From NCBI GenBank assembly GCA_964474755.1, contig CAYYUG010000004.1:1-64000 (forward strand): a DNA stretch of 64,000 nt, in the 5' to 3' direction. The notes below the pieces were generated by a model, which was not told where the DNA came from, made no database searches, and saw only the letters and a program-made list of their open reading frames with translations. The DNA comes from GCA-2717185 sp964474755 (GTDB lineage Bacteria > Pseudomonadota > Alphaproteobacteria > UBA8366 > GCA-2717185). The position numbers were made by a program, and so were the translations under genes. Below, in pieces: positions 8,894-17,300 of this stretch. Each line of letters opens with the position of its first letter. Positions within the stretch are counted from its first letter, which is position 1.

Positions 8894-10140
8894 TCATCGT
8901 CTTTCGGGAAACAAATCGCGCAAACCGTTGTAACTTGGCTCAGCGAGCCCGCGCTCAGTGATTNNNNNNNNNNNNNNNNNNNNNNNNNNNNNNNNNNNNN
9001 NNNNNNNNNNNNNNNNNNNNNNNNNNNNNNNNNNNNNNNNNNNNNNNNNNNNNNNNNNNNNNNAAACAAATCGCGCAAACCGTTGTAACTTGGCTCAGCG
9101 AGCCCGCGCTCAGTGATTAAGCCAGTCACTAAGCGAGATGGCGTAACGTCGAAGGCATAGTTCGCAACGTCGCTACCATCGGGAGTTATCTTCACTGTTT
9201 CGATCGTGCCGCCGCCAGTCCGGCCGGTCATTTCGGACACCTCCTTACCGTCGCGCTGTTCGATCGGAATTTCCACAACACCATCCGTCAAGGTCCAGTC
9301 GATTGTTGGCGATGGCAGACCAACATAAAACGGCACCCCATTATCGTGTGCTGCAAGCGCTTTAAGATAAGTCCCAATCTTATTGCAGACATCACCGGAC
9401 CCCGTCGTCCGATCGCTGCCGACGATGCACAGATCAACGTCGCCATGCTGCATCAGATGACCTCCGGCGCTGTCAACGATTACCGTGTGCGGTACGCCAT
9501 GACGACACATTTCCCATGCAGTTAGACTGGCGCCCTGATTGCGCGGCCGTGTTTCGCCAACCCAGATATGCACCGGAATGCCCTCATCATGCGCCCGGTA
9601 GATTGGCGCCGTCGCGGTTCCCCAATCCACAGTTGCTAGCCAGCCCGCATTGCAATGGGTCAGAATATTGACCGGTGCGCCGCCCTTCCTCTCGGACGCA
9701 GCCCGAATTATTTCGATACCATTGCTGCCAATGCCTTCGTTGATTGCAACATCTTCGTCACAGATTTCCGCGGCGCGTTGATAGGCTGCCTCCCTGCGCT
9801 GTCTCTCCGGCAAGGGCAGTAACATATTTTTCATTTCGTCCAACGCCCAGCGCAAATTGACCGCTGTTGGGCGGGTCTGCATCAACAATTTACCGGCCGC
9901 GTGTAGTCCCACATCGCTTGTATTTTTTTGCATAGCCAGGGCCATGCCATAGGCCGCCGTCGCACCGATTAAAGGCGCCCCGCGAACCTGCATCACCTTG
10001 ATTGCGTGAGCCGCCTCTTCGACAGACGCCAATCGAACGGTTTCAAAGCGATGAGGCAATTTGGTCTGATCGATAATTTCGACCGTCTCGCCATCTTTGG
10101 CGAGCCAAATTGTACGACGCGCTACGCCATCCACTAACAT
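8894..10140 (-). CDS. mtnA: Methylthioribose-1-phosphate isomerase MtnA, interrupted by an assembly gap
   Basis: MtnA interconverts 5-methylthioribose-1-phosphate (or 5-deoxyribose-1-phosphate) and the ribulose-1-phosphate form in SAM by-product salvage. The signature residues are present: RGAPLIGATAAYG (53-65), catalytic Cys163 (THCNAGW) and Asp243 (VGSDRTTGSGDV). The 100-N gap at 8964-9063 sits in the last codons. Collapsing the N run plus one 55-base copy joins NGLRDLF to PERR and a TGA at 8894-8896, giving 363 residues, the normal family length. Read literally through the gap, the frame would run into the next gene, so the span given assumes the collapse. It is followed after 9 bases by the aldolase-SDR gene, indicating one operon. 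No MTA phosphorylase or MTR kinase is in the window. Confidence 0.88.
8909..9118. repeat. Assembly gap (100 N) with identical 55-base flanks inside mtnA
   Basis: The N run is 8964-9063. Bases 8909-8963 and 9064-9118 are identical over 55 bases. Removing the Ns and one copy restores a normal mtnA C-terminus and a tight junction with the next gene. This independently shows that the gap is an artefact of about zero true length. Confidence 0.93.
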
Positions 10141-10191
10141 GCAATAACTCCCTCGATTTCTGGCGCATTTAATAAAAGAATCCGGCGTAGA

Positions 10192-10653
10192 TCACCAGTA
10201 TTTGGCCATTAATTCGTGGCTCCAAAACGGTTCCCGAACCTCGCCGCGCGGCGCGAAATCGCGCATGTAAGGTTTGATGTCGAGTACCGGCGTGCCGTCT
10301 ATGGCATCTAGCCCTTCAACTTCCAATCGCGTGTCGTCAAGCTTTAACAGACGACATACGGTGACCCCGATCCGGTTCGGCCGGTTCTTGCCGCGCTGCG
10401 CGAAGATGCCGAGTTTAGGCCAGTCGGAGTTACCCCGTGGATGCCGCGCCCCGCATTGCACCTTATCGTCCGGCACCAGGTGGAAATGGAAAACCACTTC
10501 GACGTGGGAAAAACTGTCAAGACCGGCGATCGCCTCCGCAGAAAAATGCGCTTCGTCAAGCTGAATAATAGCACGTTCTTTGCCCCAATCATCGTCCATT
10601 GGCTCCTTACGCCCGCCGATGACAGTAGCAACCGGTTCCACAATTATGGCCAT
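10192..10653 (-). CDS. TrmO/TsaA-family SAM-dependent methyltransferase
   Basis: A 153-residue protein of the TrmO (YaeB/UPF0066) beta-barrel family, whose characterised member N6-methylates t6A37 in tRNA using SAM. The family features are a Val-Ala-Thr-Val-Ile-Gly start, FSHVEVVFHFH, then ARHPRGN and a GIFAQRGKNRPNRIGVT loop that holds the SAM-contacting residues, and a DGTPVLDIKPY segment. The start is taken at the ATG at 10653 with AAGGAAGG upstream rather than the GTG at 10683, which would overlap the previous gene. It sits between mtnA and the alcohol dehydrogenase on the same strand. This short form lacks the C-terminal extension of E. coli TrmO, so the substrate may not be tRNA. Confidence 0.82.
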   Translation of the reverse strand: MAIIVEPVATVIGGRKEPMDDDWGKERAIIQLDEAHFSAEAIAGLDSFSHVEVVFHFHLVPDDKVQCGARHPRGNSDWPKLGIFAQRGKNRPNRIGVTVCRLLKLDDTRLEVEGLDAIDGTPVLDIKPYMRDFAPRGEVREPFWSHELMAKYW

Positions 10654-10663
10654 GGGCCTTCCT

Positions 10664-11836
10664 TCACAGTTTTCCACGCACACAATCCAGAAAAAGGACT
10701 TCCAGGTTTGCCAAATCCAGCGGTACCGGATTAGTTGCTGCAGTCGGATCTATCGCGGCGGCAGCCGCAACCCGCGCGACCTCTTTTTCCGGAACGCCAA
10801 CTTCGCCCAAAGTTCTCGGGATGCCAAGCGTCCGACGCAATTCAAGAAGCCAGTCCATCACTCCGTCGAATGACTGGTTCGCCAAGCCGAGAAAGAGCGC
10901 AAGTTTTTGCATCGGCACCTCGATTGCATCGCGATTAAACTGCAGCACATAGGGCAGAACGATGGCGTTAGCCAGTCCGTGATGGACACCGTAGATCGCA
11001 CCGACCGGATGACTGATTGCATGAACCGCGCCCAAGCCCTTCTGAAACGCTGTTGCTCCCATAGACGCTGCCACAAGCATATGTGCACGTGGCACTAGGT
11101 CGGTCCCATCAGCGTAGGCCAGAGGCAACCAATCATGCACCAGCCGGACACCCTCCAGCGCGATACCGTCAGCCAATGGATGGAATCCCGGCGCGCATAG
11201 CGCTTCAAGACAGTGCGCGAGCGCGTCCATACCCGTCGCTGCAGTCATGTCTGGCGGAAGACCCACGGTGAGTTCAGGATCGGCAATAACGATCTTTGGC
11301 ATCATACCCGGATGGAAAATAATTTTCTTAGTATCCGAAGCCTCGTCGATGATCACCGAGGCACGGCCCACCTCGGAGCCTGTCCCCGCGGTGGTTGGGA
11401 CAGCGACCACCGGCACCATGCCTTCAGGATCGATGCGGCGCCAATTATCACCAATATCCACAAAGTCCCATATTGGCCGGCGCTGCCCCACCATCAGAGC
11501 GATGCTCTTGGCCGCGTCGATAGCACTGCCACCCCCGAAGGCAATCACCCCGTCATGGCCGCCGTCACGAAAGGCAGCTACACCGTTCGTGACATCCTGC
11601 CCGACGGGATTTCCTCTCACATCTGAAAAAAGACCAGTCGACAAACCAGCGGTGCCGATTTTGGCGGTAACCGCTGAGACCATAGGTAAAGACGCCAATC
11701 CTGGATCGGTTACCATAAGCGGACGCTGCATCCCCAGCATAGCGCACGCGTCCGCCAACTCCGCGATCCGACCGGGGCCAAACCGAATCTGTGTCGGGAA
11801 GCTCCAGTCACCCCGGAGTAACGCGAGATCGGTCAC
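10664..11836 (-). CDS. Iron-containing alcohol dehydrogenase
   Basis: A 390-residue group III (iron-dependent) alcohol dehydrogenase that interconverts alcohols and aldehydes with NAD(P). The nucleotide loop FGGGSAIDAAKS and the metal-ligand segments DALAHCLEA and HAISHPVGAIYGVHHG are intact. A longer frame starts at 11977, but the GTG at 11836 is preferred: it begins just before the conserved WSFPTQIRFGPGR and overlaps the upstream aldehyde dehydrogenase stop as GTGA, indicating coupling. Its partners suggest a two-carbon or gamma-glutamylated aldehyde/alcohol substrate, for example methylthioacetaldehyde to methylthioethanol or gamma-glutamylethanolamide to its aldehyde. Neither can be chosen from sequence. 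Confidence 0.88.
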   Translation of the reverse strand: MTDLALLRGDWSFPTQIRFGPGRIAELADACAMLGMQRPLMVTDPGLASLPMVSAVTAKIGTAGLSTGLFSDVRGNPVGQDVTNGVAAFRDGGHDGVIAFGGGSAIDAAKSIALMVGQRRPIWDFVDIGDNWRRIDPEGMVPVVAVPTTAGTGSEVGRASVIIDEASDTKKIIFHPGMMPKIVIADPELTVGLPPDMTAATGMDALAHCLEALCAPGFHPLADGIALEGVRLVHDWLPLAYADGTDLVPRAHMLVAASMGATAFQKGLGAVHAISHPVGAIYGVHHGLANAIVLPYVLQFNRDAIEVPMQKLALFLGLANQSFDGVMDWLLELRRTLGIPRTLGEVGVPEKEVARVAAAAAIDPTAATNPVPLDLANLEVLFLDCVRGKL

Positions 11837-13224
11837 GTTGTGGTCTTCAAGTGAAAAGATTTCAGGCGCGTTAGTTGTTCGAACCCAACCGCCGACAGGC
11901 TGCAGCCCTGACCGGAATTCTTCATACCCGTCCAGGCTAGTTCGGGATCGAGATAGTCGCAGCGGTTCATGAACCAAGTGCCGGTTTCGACACGCCCACC
12001 AATGGAAATCGCCGCCTCTTCGTCGCCGGTCCAGATTGCCGCCGTCAAACCGTAGTCACTGTCGTTCATCAGCGTAATTGCCTCCTCGTCGCTGCGGACC
12101 TTCATGATACCGACAACTGGTCCGAAACTTTCCTCCGTCATCACCCGCATTTCATGGGTCACATTCACCAGCACTTGCGGTGATTTGTAAGCGGAGCCTT
12201 CCCGGTCAGACCTGAAGGTCTTTGGATCAACCATCGGTCTCGCACCAGCACGTACAGCCTCAGTGATCTGGTTCCGCACAAAATCCGCAGCGGCCGGACG
12301 AACCATGGGGCCCAATGTCGTAGTCTCGCGCCGCGGGTCGCCGAGCTCCAGGTCGCGTGCGGCGAAGATGAGACCTGCAGCGAAATCCTCAAACACCTTC
12401 TCATGTACATAGATCCGCTCAATCCCGCAGCAGGATTGTCCCGCGTTGAAGAAAGCGCCGGATGCTAACTCTGTGACCGCATTCTCGATATCAGCGTCGT
12501 GCCGCACATAGGCTGGATCCTTTCCGCCCAGTTCAAGCCCCATGCCGATAAAGCGGCCGGCCAAAGCCTTCTGTATCGCCAACCCGCCAGAAACCGAACC
12601 TGTAAAAGCGACGAAGCCGACATTGTTGTGCTGCATCAAGGCAGCCGTCCCTTCGTGGGACAGATGAAGCGGCTGGAACACCCCGTCAGGCACACCAGCA
12701 CGGGCCATCGCCGACGCGAACCTTTCTGCGCATAGTGGCGTCTGGTGCGAATGTTTGAGAATCACAGTGTTACCAGCTAGCAGTGCCGGCCAAACCGCAT
12801 TGACTGCCGTCAGATAGGGGTAATTCCAGGGGGCAACGACAAAAACGAGGCCGATAGGCTCGCGGCGGACGAAGCGATTAAAGCCCGGTAAATAGTCCGT
12901 TTCAATATCGGCCAACGCGTCGTGCGCGATATAGGTCATATGACGTGCCCGCTCGGCAAAGCCTACCATTTCACCGCGGGCCTGGCGTGTCGGTCGTCCC
13001 ATCTGCCACGTCAGTTCAAGAGCGATTTCCTCCGTTTCTGATACGAGACATTCAGCGGCCGAGGACAAGATCGACTGGCGGTCAAGGATCGTTAGCGATT
13101 GCCACGCTGAAGCCGCTTTCCGGGCGCGCGCGACCGCCGCCTCTATCTCGTTTTTGTCGGCAGTTGGTCTTTCTACAAAGACGCTGCCGTCAATCGGCGA
13201 GATACATTTTAGCATGTCGCCCAT
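11833..13224 (-). CDS. Aldehyde dehydrogenase (NAD(P)-dependent)
   Basis: A 463-residue aldehyde dehydrogenase of the classical superfamily. The catalytic pair is Glu231 (GLELGGKD) and Cys265 (AGQSCCGIER). The cofactor-binding APWNYP, FTGSVSGG and the C-terminal SFGPVVG segments are intact. The protein is slightly shorter than the common 480-500 residues. It starts one base into the stop of the glutamine-synthetase-like gene (TGATG) and ends in a 4-base overlap with the iron alcohol dehydrogenase, so the three genes are translationally coupled. This ligase, alcohol dehydrogenase and aldehyde dehydrogenase set resembles gamma-glutamylated amine degradation, in which an aldehyde on a gamma-glutamyl carrier is oxidised. 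The assignment is by context. Confidence 0.9.
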   Translation of the reverse strand: MGDMLKCISPIDGSVFVERPTADKNEIEAAVARARKAASAWQSLTILDRQSILSSAAECLVSETEEIALELTWQMGRPTRQARGEMVGFAERARHMTYIAHDALADIETDYLPGFNRFVRREPIGLVFVVAPWNYPYLTAVNAVWPALLAGNTVILKHSHQTPLCAERFASAMARAGVPDGVFQPLHLSHEGTAALMQHNNVGFVAFTGSVSGGLAIQKALAGRFIGMGLELGGKDPAYVRHDADIENAVTELASGAFFNAGQSCCGIERIYVHEKVFEDFAAGLIFAARDLELGDPRRETTTLGPMVRPAAADFVRNQITEAVRAGARPMVDPKTFRSDREGSAYKSPQVLVNVTHEMRVMTEESFGPVVGIMKVRSDEEAITLMNDSDYGLTAAIWTGDEEAAISIGGRVETGTWFMNRCDYLDPELAWTGMKNSGQGCSLSAVGFEQLTRLKSFHLKTTT

Positions 13225-14588
13225 CAGCCACGCTCGAACATGCGGCGGCGTTCTAGGTCCGTCACCTGCCGGTCATGTTCCGACTGCTCCCAGCGCGCCG
13301 CATGCAGATAATGTTCTATCACCTCATCTCCAAAGGCTGAGCGCATTGCATCGCTTCGATCCAAAGCCGCAATCGCATCACGCAAATTCATTGGAACGAC
13401 CTCCAGATCGCTACGCTCATAGGCATTGCCCGCCGTCAGCGGGCCAGGGTCAAGGTTTTGCTCGATACCATGCAAACCAGCGGCGATGAGCGCAGCAAAG
13501 GCAAGGTAGGGATTGCAATCAGCCCCTGGTATCCGGCACTCGCCCCGCAAACTATCCTCATGGCCAACCAGACGATAGCCAGCGGTCCGGTTATCGCGGC
13601 TCCAGGCAATACGAGTGGGCGCGAAGGAGCCGACCTGGAACCGCTTATAGGCGTTAATCGACGGCGCAAAGAAAAGGCTCATGGCATTGGTCAGCGTCAA
13701 TTGTCCTGCAACCCAGTGGCGGAATGTCGCCGACAAGCCATCCTCTCCCGCTGGATCGGCGCACCGCGACACGCCTTTCGCAGCGTCCCAGATCGACGCG
13801 TGAATATGACAGGAGTTCCCTGCCAGATCGTCTCGGAATTTAGCCATGAAAGTCACGGCCTTGTCATGCTGCCAAGCAATTTCCTTGACACCGTTCTTGT
13901 ATATGACGTGTCGGTCGGCCATCTCAAGCGCGTCCGCGTAACGCAGGTTGATTTCCGCCTGCCCCGGGCCCCACTCTCCCTTAGAAAACTCAACCGGCAC
14001 CGCTGCACCTTCCATGCCATTGCGGATGGCGCGGATCAGAAACTCCTCTTTGGTGGTCTGAAAGATATGGTAGTCTTCGATGTAACGGCCGATGGTCTGC
14101 AGATCCTGATAGTCCTTGTCGGACGCCGCCTCATAGCTCTCATCGAAAATGTAAAATTCCAGCTCAGAGCCCATCTTGATCGTGAGCCCGACGTCACGCG
14201 CTCGGTCGATCTGGCGCTTCAAAATTGCACGCGGGCTGTGCGCCAGTTCAATGCCTGCATGATTTACGCAGTCGCCCAGCACCATTGCGGTACCCTCAAG
14301 CCAGGGAATTCGCCGCAACGTCGTCATGTCAGGTCTGACGCCGAAGTCCCCATAACCAGTATCCCAGCTTGCGGTTTGATAGCCCGGGACCGGCTCCATC
14401 TCCATATCGACGGTCAAAAGGTAGTCGCAAACATGCATCTCTTGTACGGCGTGTTCCAGAAAGAAACTGCCAGTGATGCGCTTTCCGACCAGCCGTCCCT
14501 GCATATCCGGAAAACAGACCAACACCGTATCAATATCACCGCTGCCGATCAGGCCCGTCAGTGTTTCAAGAACGAGATTTCCCGCCAT
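13224..14588 (-). CDS. Glutamine-synthetase-family gamma-glutamyl-amine ligase
   Basis: A 454-residue member of the glutamine synthetase superfamily with the usual metal and glutamate-binding strands: MGSELEFYIFD, GPGQAEINL, GNSCHIHASIWD and a FAPTRIAWSRDNR arginine segment. The ATG at 14588 is used because it starts the conserved N-terminal beta domain and follows a GTAAGGGA site. The frame runs further upstream, but that part is not family-like and would overlap the divergent glycerol kinase gene. It is coupled to an aldehyde dehydrogenase and an alcohol dehydrogenase, not to glnB or nitrogen-regulation genes. A role as a gamma-glutamylamide synthetase (PuuA, IpuC or GlnA4-like) is therefore more likely than ammonia assimilation. 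No PuuD-type hydrolase is present. Confidence 0.82.
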   Translation of the reverse strand: MAGNLVLETLTGLIGSGDIDTVLVCFPDMQGRLVGKRITGSFFLEHAVQEMHVCDYLLTVDMEMEPVPGYQTASWDTGYGDFGVRPDMTTLRRIPWLEGTAMVLGDCVNHAGIELAHSPRAILKRQIDRARDVGLTIKMGSELEFYIFDESYEAASDKDYQDLQTIGRYIEDYHIFQTTKEEFLIRAIRNGMEGAAVPVEFSKGEWGPGQAEINLRYADALEMADRHVIYKNGVKEIAWQHDKAVTFMAKFRDDLAGNSCHIHASIWDAAKGVSRCADPAGEDGLSATFRHWVAGQLTLTNAMSLFFAPSINAYKRFQVGSFAPTRIAWSRDNRTAGYRLVGHEDSLRGECRIPGADCNPYLAFAALIAAGLHGIEQNLDPGPLTAGNAYERSDLEVVPMNLRDAIAALDRSDAMRSAFGDEVIEHYLHAARWEQSEHDRQVTDLERRRMFERG

Positions 14589-14716
14589 TTCCCTTACTCG
14601 CTTGCTGTGCGTCCCAACGATATTTCTGCGATGGAAACCAAGCGTGAGCAAGCAGAACTTAGCGGCATGACAAATGCGCGACGCTTTGCAACCATATAGG
14701 TAACAAGGAGCTGCGC

Positions 14717-16198
14717 ATGACCATACTCGCCATCGACCAGGGAACGACCAGCACGCGAGCGGTTCTCTATGATCCGAATGGCACTGTCTTGGGCCAAGCC
14801 CAGCAGGAATTATCGCAGATATATCCGCAGCCGACGTGGGTCGAGCATGATCCGGAGGAAATCTGGCAAGCAACCTTAGCGGTCAGCCAGAAAGCGGTAC
14901 TGGCTAGTGGCAGAAACTCAACCGGGGTTGCGGCAATCGGTATCACTAACCAGCGTGAGACTACCGTCGTCTGGGACCGCTCCACAGGCAAACCGATCTA
15001 CAACGCCATCGTCTGGCAGGATCGGCGCACGGCCGACATCTGCACTGCGCTGCGCGCCGACGGACTAGAGCCGACCGTTCAATCGAAGGCAGGGCTGTTG
15101 CTTGATCCGTATTTTTCGGCGACCAAAATCACCTGGATTCTTGACCATGTCGAAGGCTCGCGCGCAGAGGCCGAGGCCGGGGATCTCGCCTTTGGGACCG
15201 TCGACTGCTTTTTGCTGTGGCGGCTAACGGGCGGCGCTGTGCACGCGACGGACGCGACCAACGCCGCACGTACGTCCCTTTTTGATATACATAAGCAAGA
15301 TTGGGACGACGAACTCTTGGAAGCGTTCAAAGTCCCACGAGCACTCCTGCCGACAGTTTACGATAACACGGCAAATTACGGTACAACTACGCTTGAACTG
15401 CTGGGTGCAACGATCCCAATTGCTGCCATGGCAGGTGACCAACATGCAGCAACGATCGGCCAGGCTTGCATGGAGCCAGGCATGGTTAAAGCCACATACG
15501 GCACCGGATGTTTCGCACTACTCAATACGGGCGACCTGCCTGTCCAATCTACGAATAAGCTGCTGACGACCATCGCATACCGCCTTAACGGCCAGACTAC
15601 TTACGCATTGGAAGGCAGTATCTTCATAGCCGGTGCCGCAGTGCAGTGGCTGCGTGACGGGGCCGGTATCATTGATCACGCGGCACAAACCGAAGAGCTG
15701 GCCTGCATGGCCAACCCAGAGAGTGCGGTTTATCTCGTGCCCGCTTTTACCGGTCTCGGCGCTCCCTACTGGGATCCGAAGGCACGTGGCGCTATTTATG
15801 GGTTGACGCGTGATACAGGACGCGCGGAGTTAGCTCGGGCGACCCTAGAATCCGTCTGCTATCAGACCTACGATTTGTTAGAGGCTATGGCGGGCGACGG
15901 AGCCAACGCACCTGCTGCTTTGCGAGTCGATGGCGGTATGATCGGCAATAACTGGACGATGCAGTTCCTCGCCGATATCCTCAATTTGCCGGTGGAACGT
16001 CCTATGCATGCAGAAACTACCGCACTGGGTGCAGCAATGCTTGCCGGCATGCAGGTGGGGCTAATGGGAAGCCCAGCGGACATAGTGCAACGCTGGCAAC
16101 GCGAGGCGCGCTTCGATCCAGCGATGTGCTCGTCAGAACGTTTGCGCCGCTGCGAAGGCTGGCGCGACGCTGTCCAGCGGACGCGAAGTGGCTCGTGA
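14717..16198 (+). CDS. glpK: Glycerol kinase
   Basis: A 493-residue FGGY-family kinase that phosphorylates glycerol to glycerol-3-phosphate. The N-terminal phosphate-1 loop AIDQGTTSTRAV, the glycerol-contacting NQRETTVVWDR and AIVWQDRRT segments, the catalytic AGDQHAA aspartate and the C-terminal LRVDGGMIGNNWTMQF motif are all typical of GlpK, and the length is normal. An AAGGAG site precedes the ATG. It is divergent from the glutamine-synthetase-like operon with about 130 bp between starts. No glpF, glpD or glpR is nearby, so it stands apart from a usual glycerol regulon; the product enters the DHAP pool also made by the aldolase gene. Confidence 0.95.
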   Translation: MTILAIDQGTTSTRAVLYDPNGTVLGQAQQELSQIYPQPTWVEHDPEEIWQATLAVSQKAVLASGRNSTGVAAIGITNQRETTVVWDRSTGKPIYNAIVWQDRRTADICTALRADGLEPTVQSKAGLLLDPYFSATKITWILDHVEGSRAEAEAGDLAFGTVDCFLLWRLTGGAVHATDATNAARTSLFDIHKQDWDDELLEAFKVPRALLPTVYDNTANYGTTTLELLGATIPIAAMAGDQHAATIGQACMEPGMVKATYGTGCFALLNTGDLPVQSTNKLLTTIAYRLNGQTTYALEGSIFIAGAAVQWLRDGAGIIDHAAQTEELACMANPESAVYLVPAFTGLGAPYWDPKARGAIYGLTRDTGRAELARATLESVCYQTYDLLEAMAGDGANAPAALRVDGGMIGNNWTMQFLADILNLPVERPMHAETTALGAAMLAGMQVGLMGSPADIVQRWQREARFDPAMCSSERLRRCEGWRDAVQRTRSGS

Positions 16199-16215
16199 AA
16201 GAGGAGGAACACAGC

Positions 16216-16503
16216 ATGGACATCGAGGGTTTCAAAACATCGATCGCAGGAGGCAGCCCGCCCGACGATCTCAGCATCGCGCTGCAGGCGCTGTGGCAAG
16301 ATGCTAGAGGTAACTGGGACGAGGCGCACAAACTGGCACAGGCACAGAAAGACGAAACCGGTGCCTGGGTGCACGCCTATCTACATCGTGTCGAAGGCGA
16401 CTTGCGCAACGCTGGCTACTGGTACCGCAACGCGAAAAAGCCGGAATGTAACGCGCCGCTTGCGGAAGAGTGGGTCGAGATTGCCACGGCCTTGCTGCGA
16501 TGA
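16216..16503 (+). CDS. Conserved small hypothetical protein
   Basis: A 95-residue soluble protein with a strong AGAGGAGG site before the ATG, 17 bp after glpK. The middle carries an alternating aromatic pattern (WQDARGNWDEAHKLAQ, then WVHAYLHRVEGDLRNAGYWY) that looks like two or three tetratricopeptide- or Sel1-like helices. Proteins of this length and pattern are widespread in proteobacteria without assigned function. Spacing suggests co-transcription with glpK, but family members are not tied to glycerol metabolism. Confidence 0.8.
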   Translation: MDIEGFKTSIAGGSPPDDLSIALQALWQDARGNWDEAHKLAQAQKDETGAWVHAYLHRVEGDLRNAGYWYRNAKKPECNAPLAEEWVEIATALLR

Positions 16504-16520
16504 ACACTAACAGCTGAAAA

Positions 16521-17300
16521 TCAGCGATATAGTTCGCGAATTTCATTCCTACCACCAGTGGCCGGCACCTCGAAAAGACCCTTCTTGCTGCGCCGAACGC
16601 CCAAAGCCTGTAAATCGACCATCAGCTCCGCCGTCTTAATCGCCGCCGTACAGCAATCAAGAATTGGGACGCCATCTACGTCCCTAACCCCCTGATCTAT
16701 CAAAAACATATTAAAGGGATTTCCCGCAACCAACAGCATCGCCGCACCCCGCTCAATGGTTTGCCTCGCGGCATTTGCGAAGCGGTCGATATAGAGCGCC
16801 GGGTCCCGGTAGAGTTTCGGGAAATCCTCATAGGTCAGGTCGAGATTGGCACCCGAGATAAACCTATCCGCCAAACCGTAGCGTTTGGTTAGTTCGGCAA
16901 CATGGCGTTGCATGGCAACGTTGTGGGTAACAAAAGCGAATGTCGGTGCCAACTGACAAGCTAAATGCATCGCACTTTCTGAGATGAATACAACCGGGAT
17001 ATCAAGCAGTTCGCGCAATTCATAATAGCCGTGGTCGAGCGTATTGATCACAGCTACAGCATCAAACCCATGATCCTCTGCGCGCAATACGCTCTTGATG
17101 ATACCCGTGGTGACAATGTGCAGCGACGCGCGATAGTGATCCTTGCCGTGAGGCGTACCTTCGATTCCGAAGGTTTGCAGTTCCGTATCCGGCCGTGCCA
17201 CTTCCTTCATGTGTTCAGCGACCGCCGCTTCATAACGCTTCCCATAGGCCGTTTGCGTGTCAGCCGTCAGGCCGCTGCCACTCTGTAGCCAGAGTTTCAT
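16521..17300 (-). CDS. Asp/Glu/hydantoin racemase superfamily protein, one-cysteine (arylmalonate-decarboxylase-like)
   Basis: A 259-residue protein with the two-domain Asp/Glu/hydantoin racemase fold. Racemases of this family use two cysteines. Here the C-terminal one is present in VPILDCCTAAI (Cys216/Cys217), but the N-terminal position in the first motif (AVAVINTLDHG, residues 82-91) has Asn-Thr instead of Cys. A single C-terminal cysteine is the arrangement of arylmalonate decarboxylase, so a decarboxylase or a one-sided proton-transfer enzyme is more likely than a racemase. It overlaps the GMC oxidoreductase by 4 bases (ATGA), which suggests the two act on related compounds. Confidence 0.78.
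   Translation of the reverse strand: MKLWLQSGSGLTADTQTAYGKRYEAAVAEHMKEVARPDTELQTFGIEGTPHGKDHYRASLHIVTTGIIKSVLRAEDHGFDAVAVINTLDHGYYELRELLDIPVVFISESAMHLACQLAPTFAFVTHNVAMQRHVAELTKRYGLADRFISGANLDLTYEDFPKLYRDPALYIDRFANAARQTIERGAAMLLVAGNPFNMFLIDQGVRDVDGVPILDCCTAAIKTAELMVDLQALGVRRSKKGLFEVPATGGRNEIRELYR

Noticed and set aside
11247..11972. A 241-codon plus-strand frame opposite the iron alcohol dehydrogenase
   Set aside because: Antisense shadow; rich in Ser and Pro as expected from reversed GC-rich codons, with no domain.
13458..14699. A 413-codon plus-strand frame opposite the glutamine-synthetase-like gene
   Set aside because: It is the antisense shadow of a clearly recognised gene, has no family resemblance and low-complexity drift, and no ribosome-binding site.
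13224..14873. A 95-residue N-terminal extension of the glutamine-synthetase-like protein
   Set aside because: The extension is not like any family member and overlaps the divergent glycerol kinase; the ATG at 14588 has a ribosome-binding site at the conserved start.
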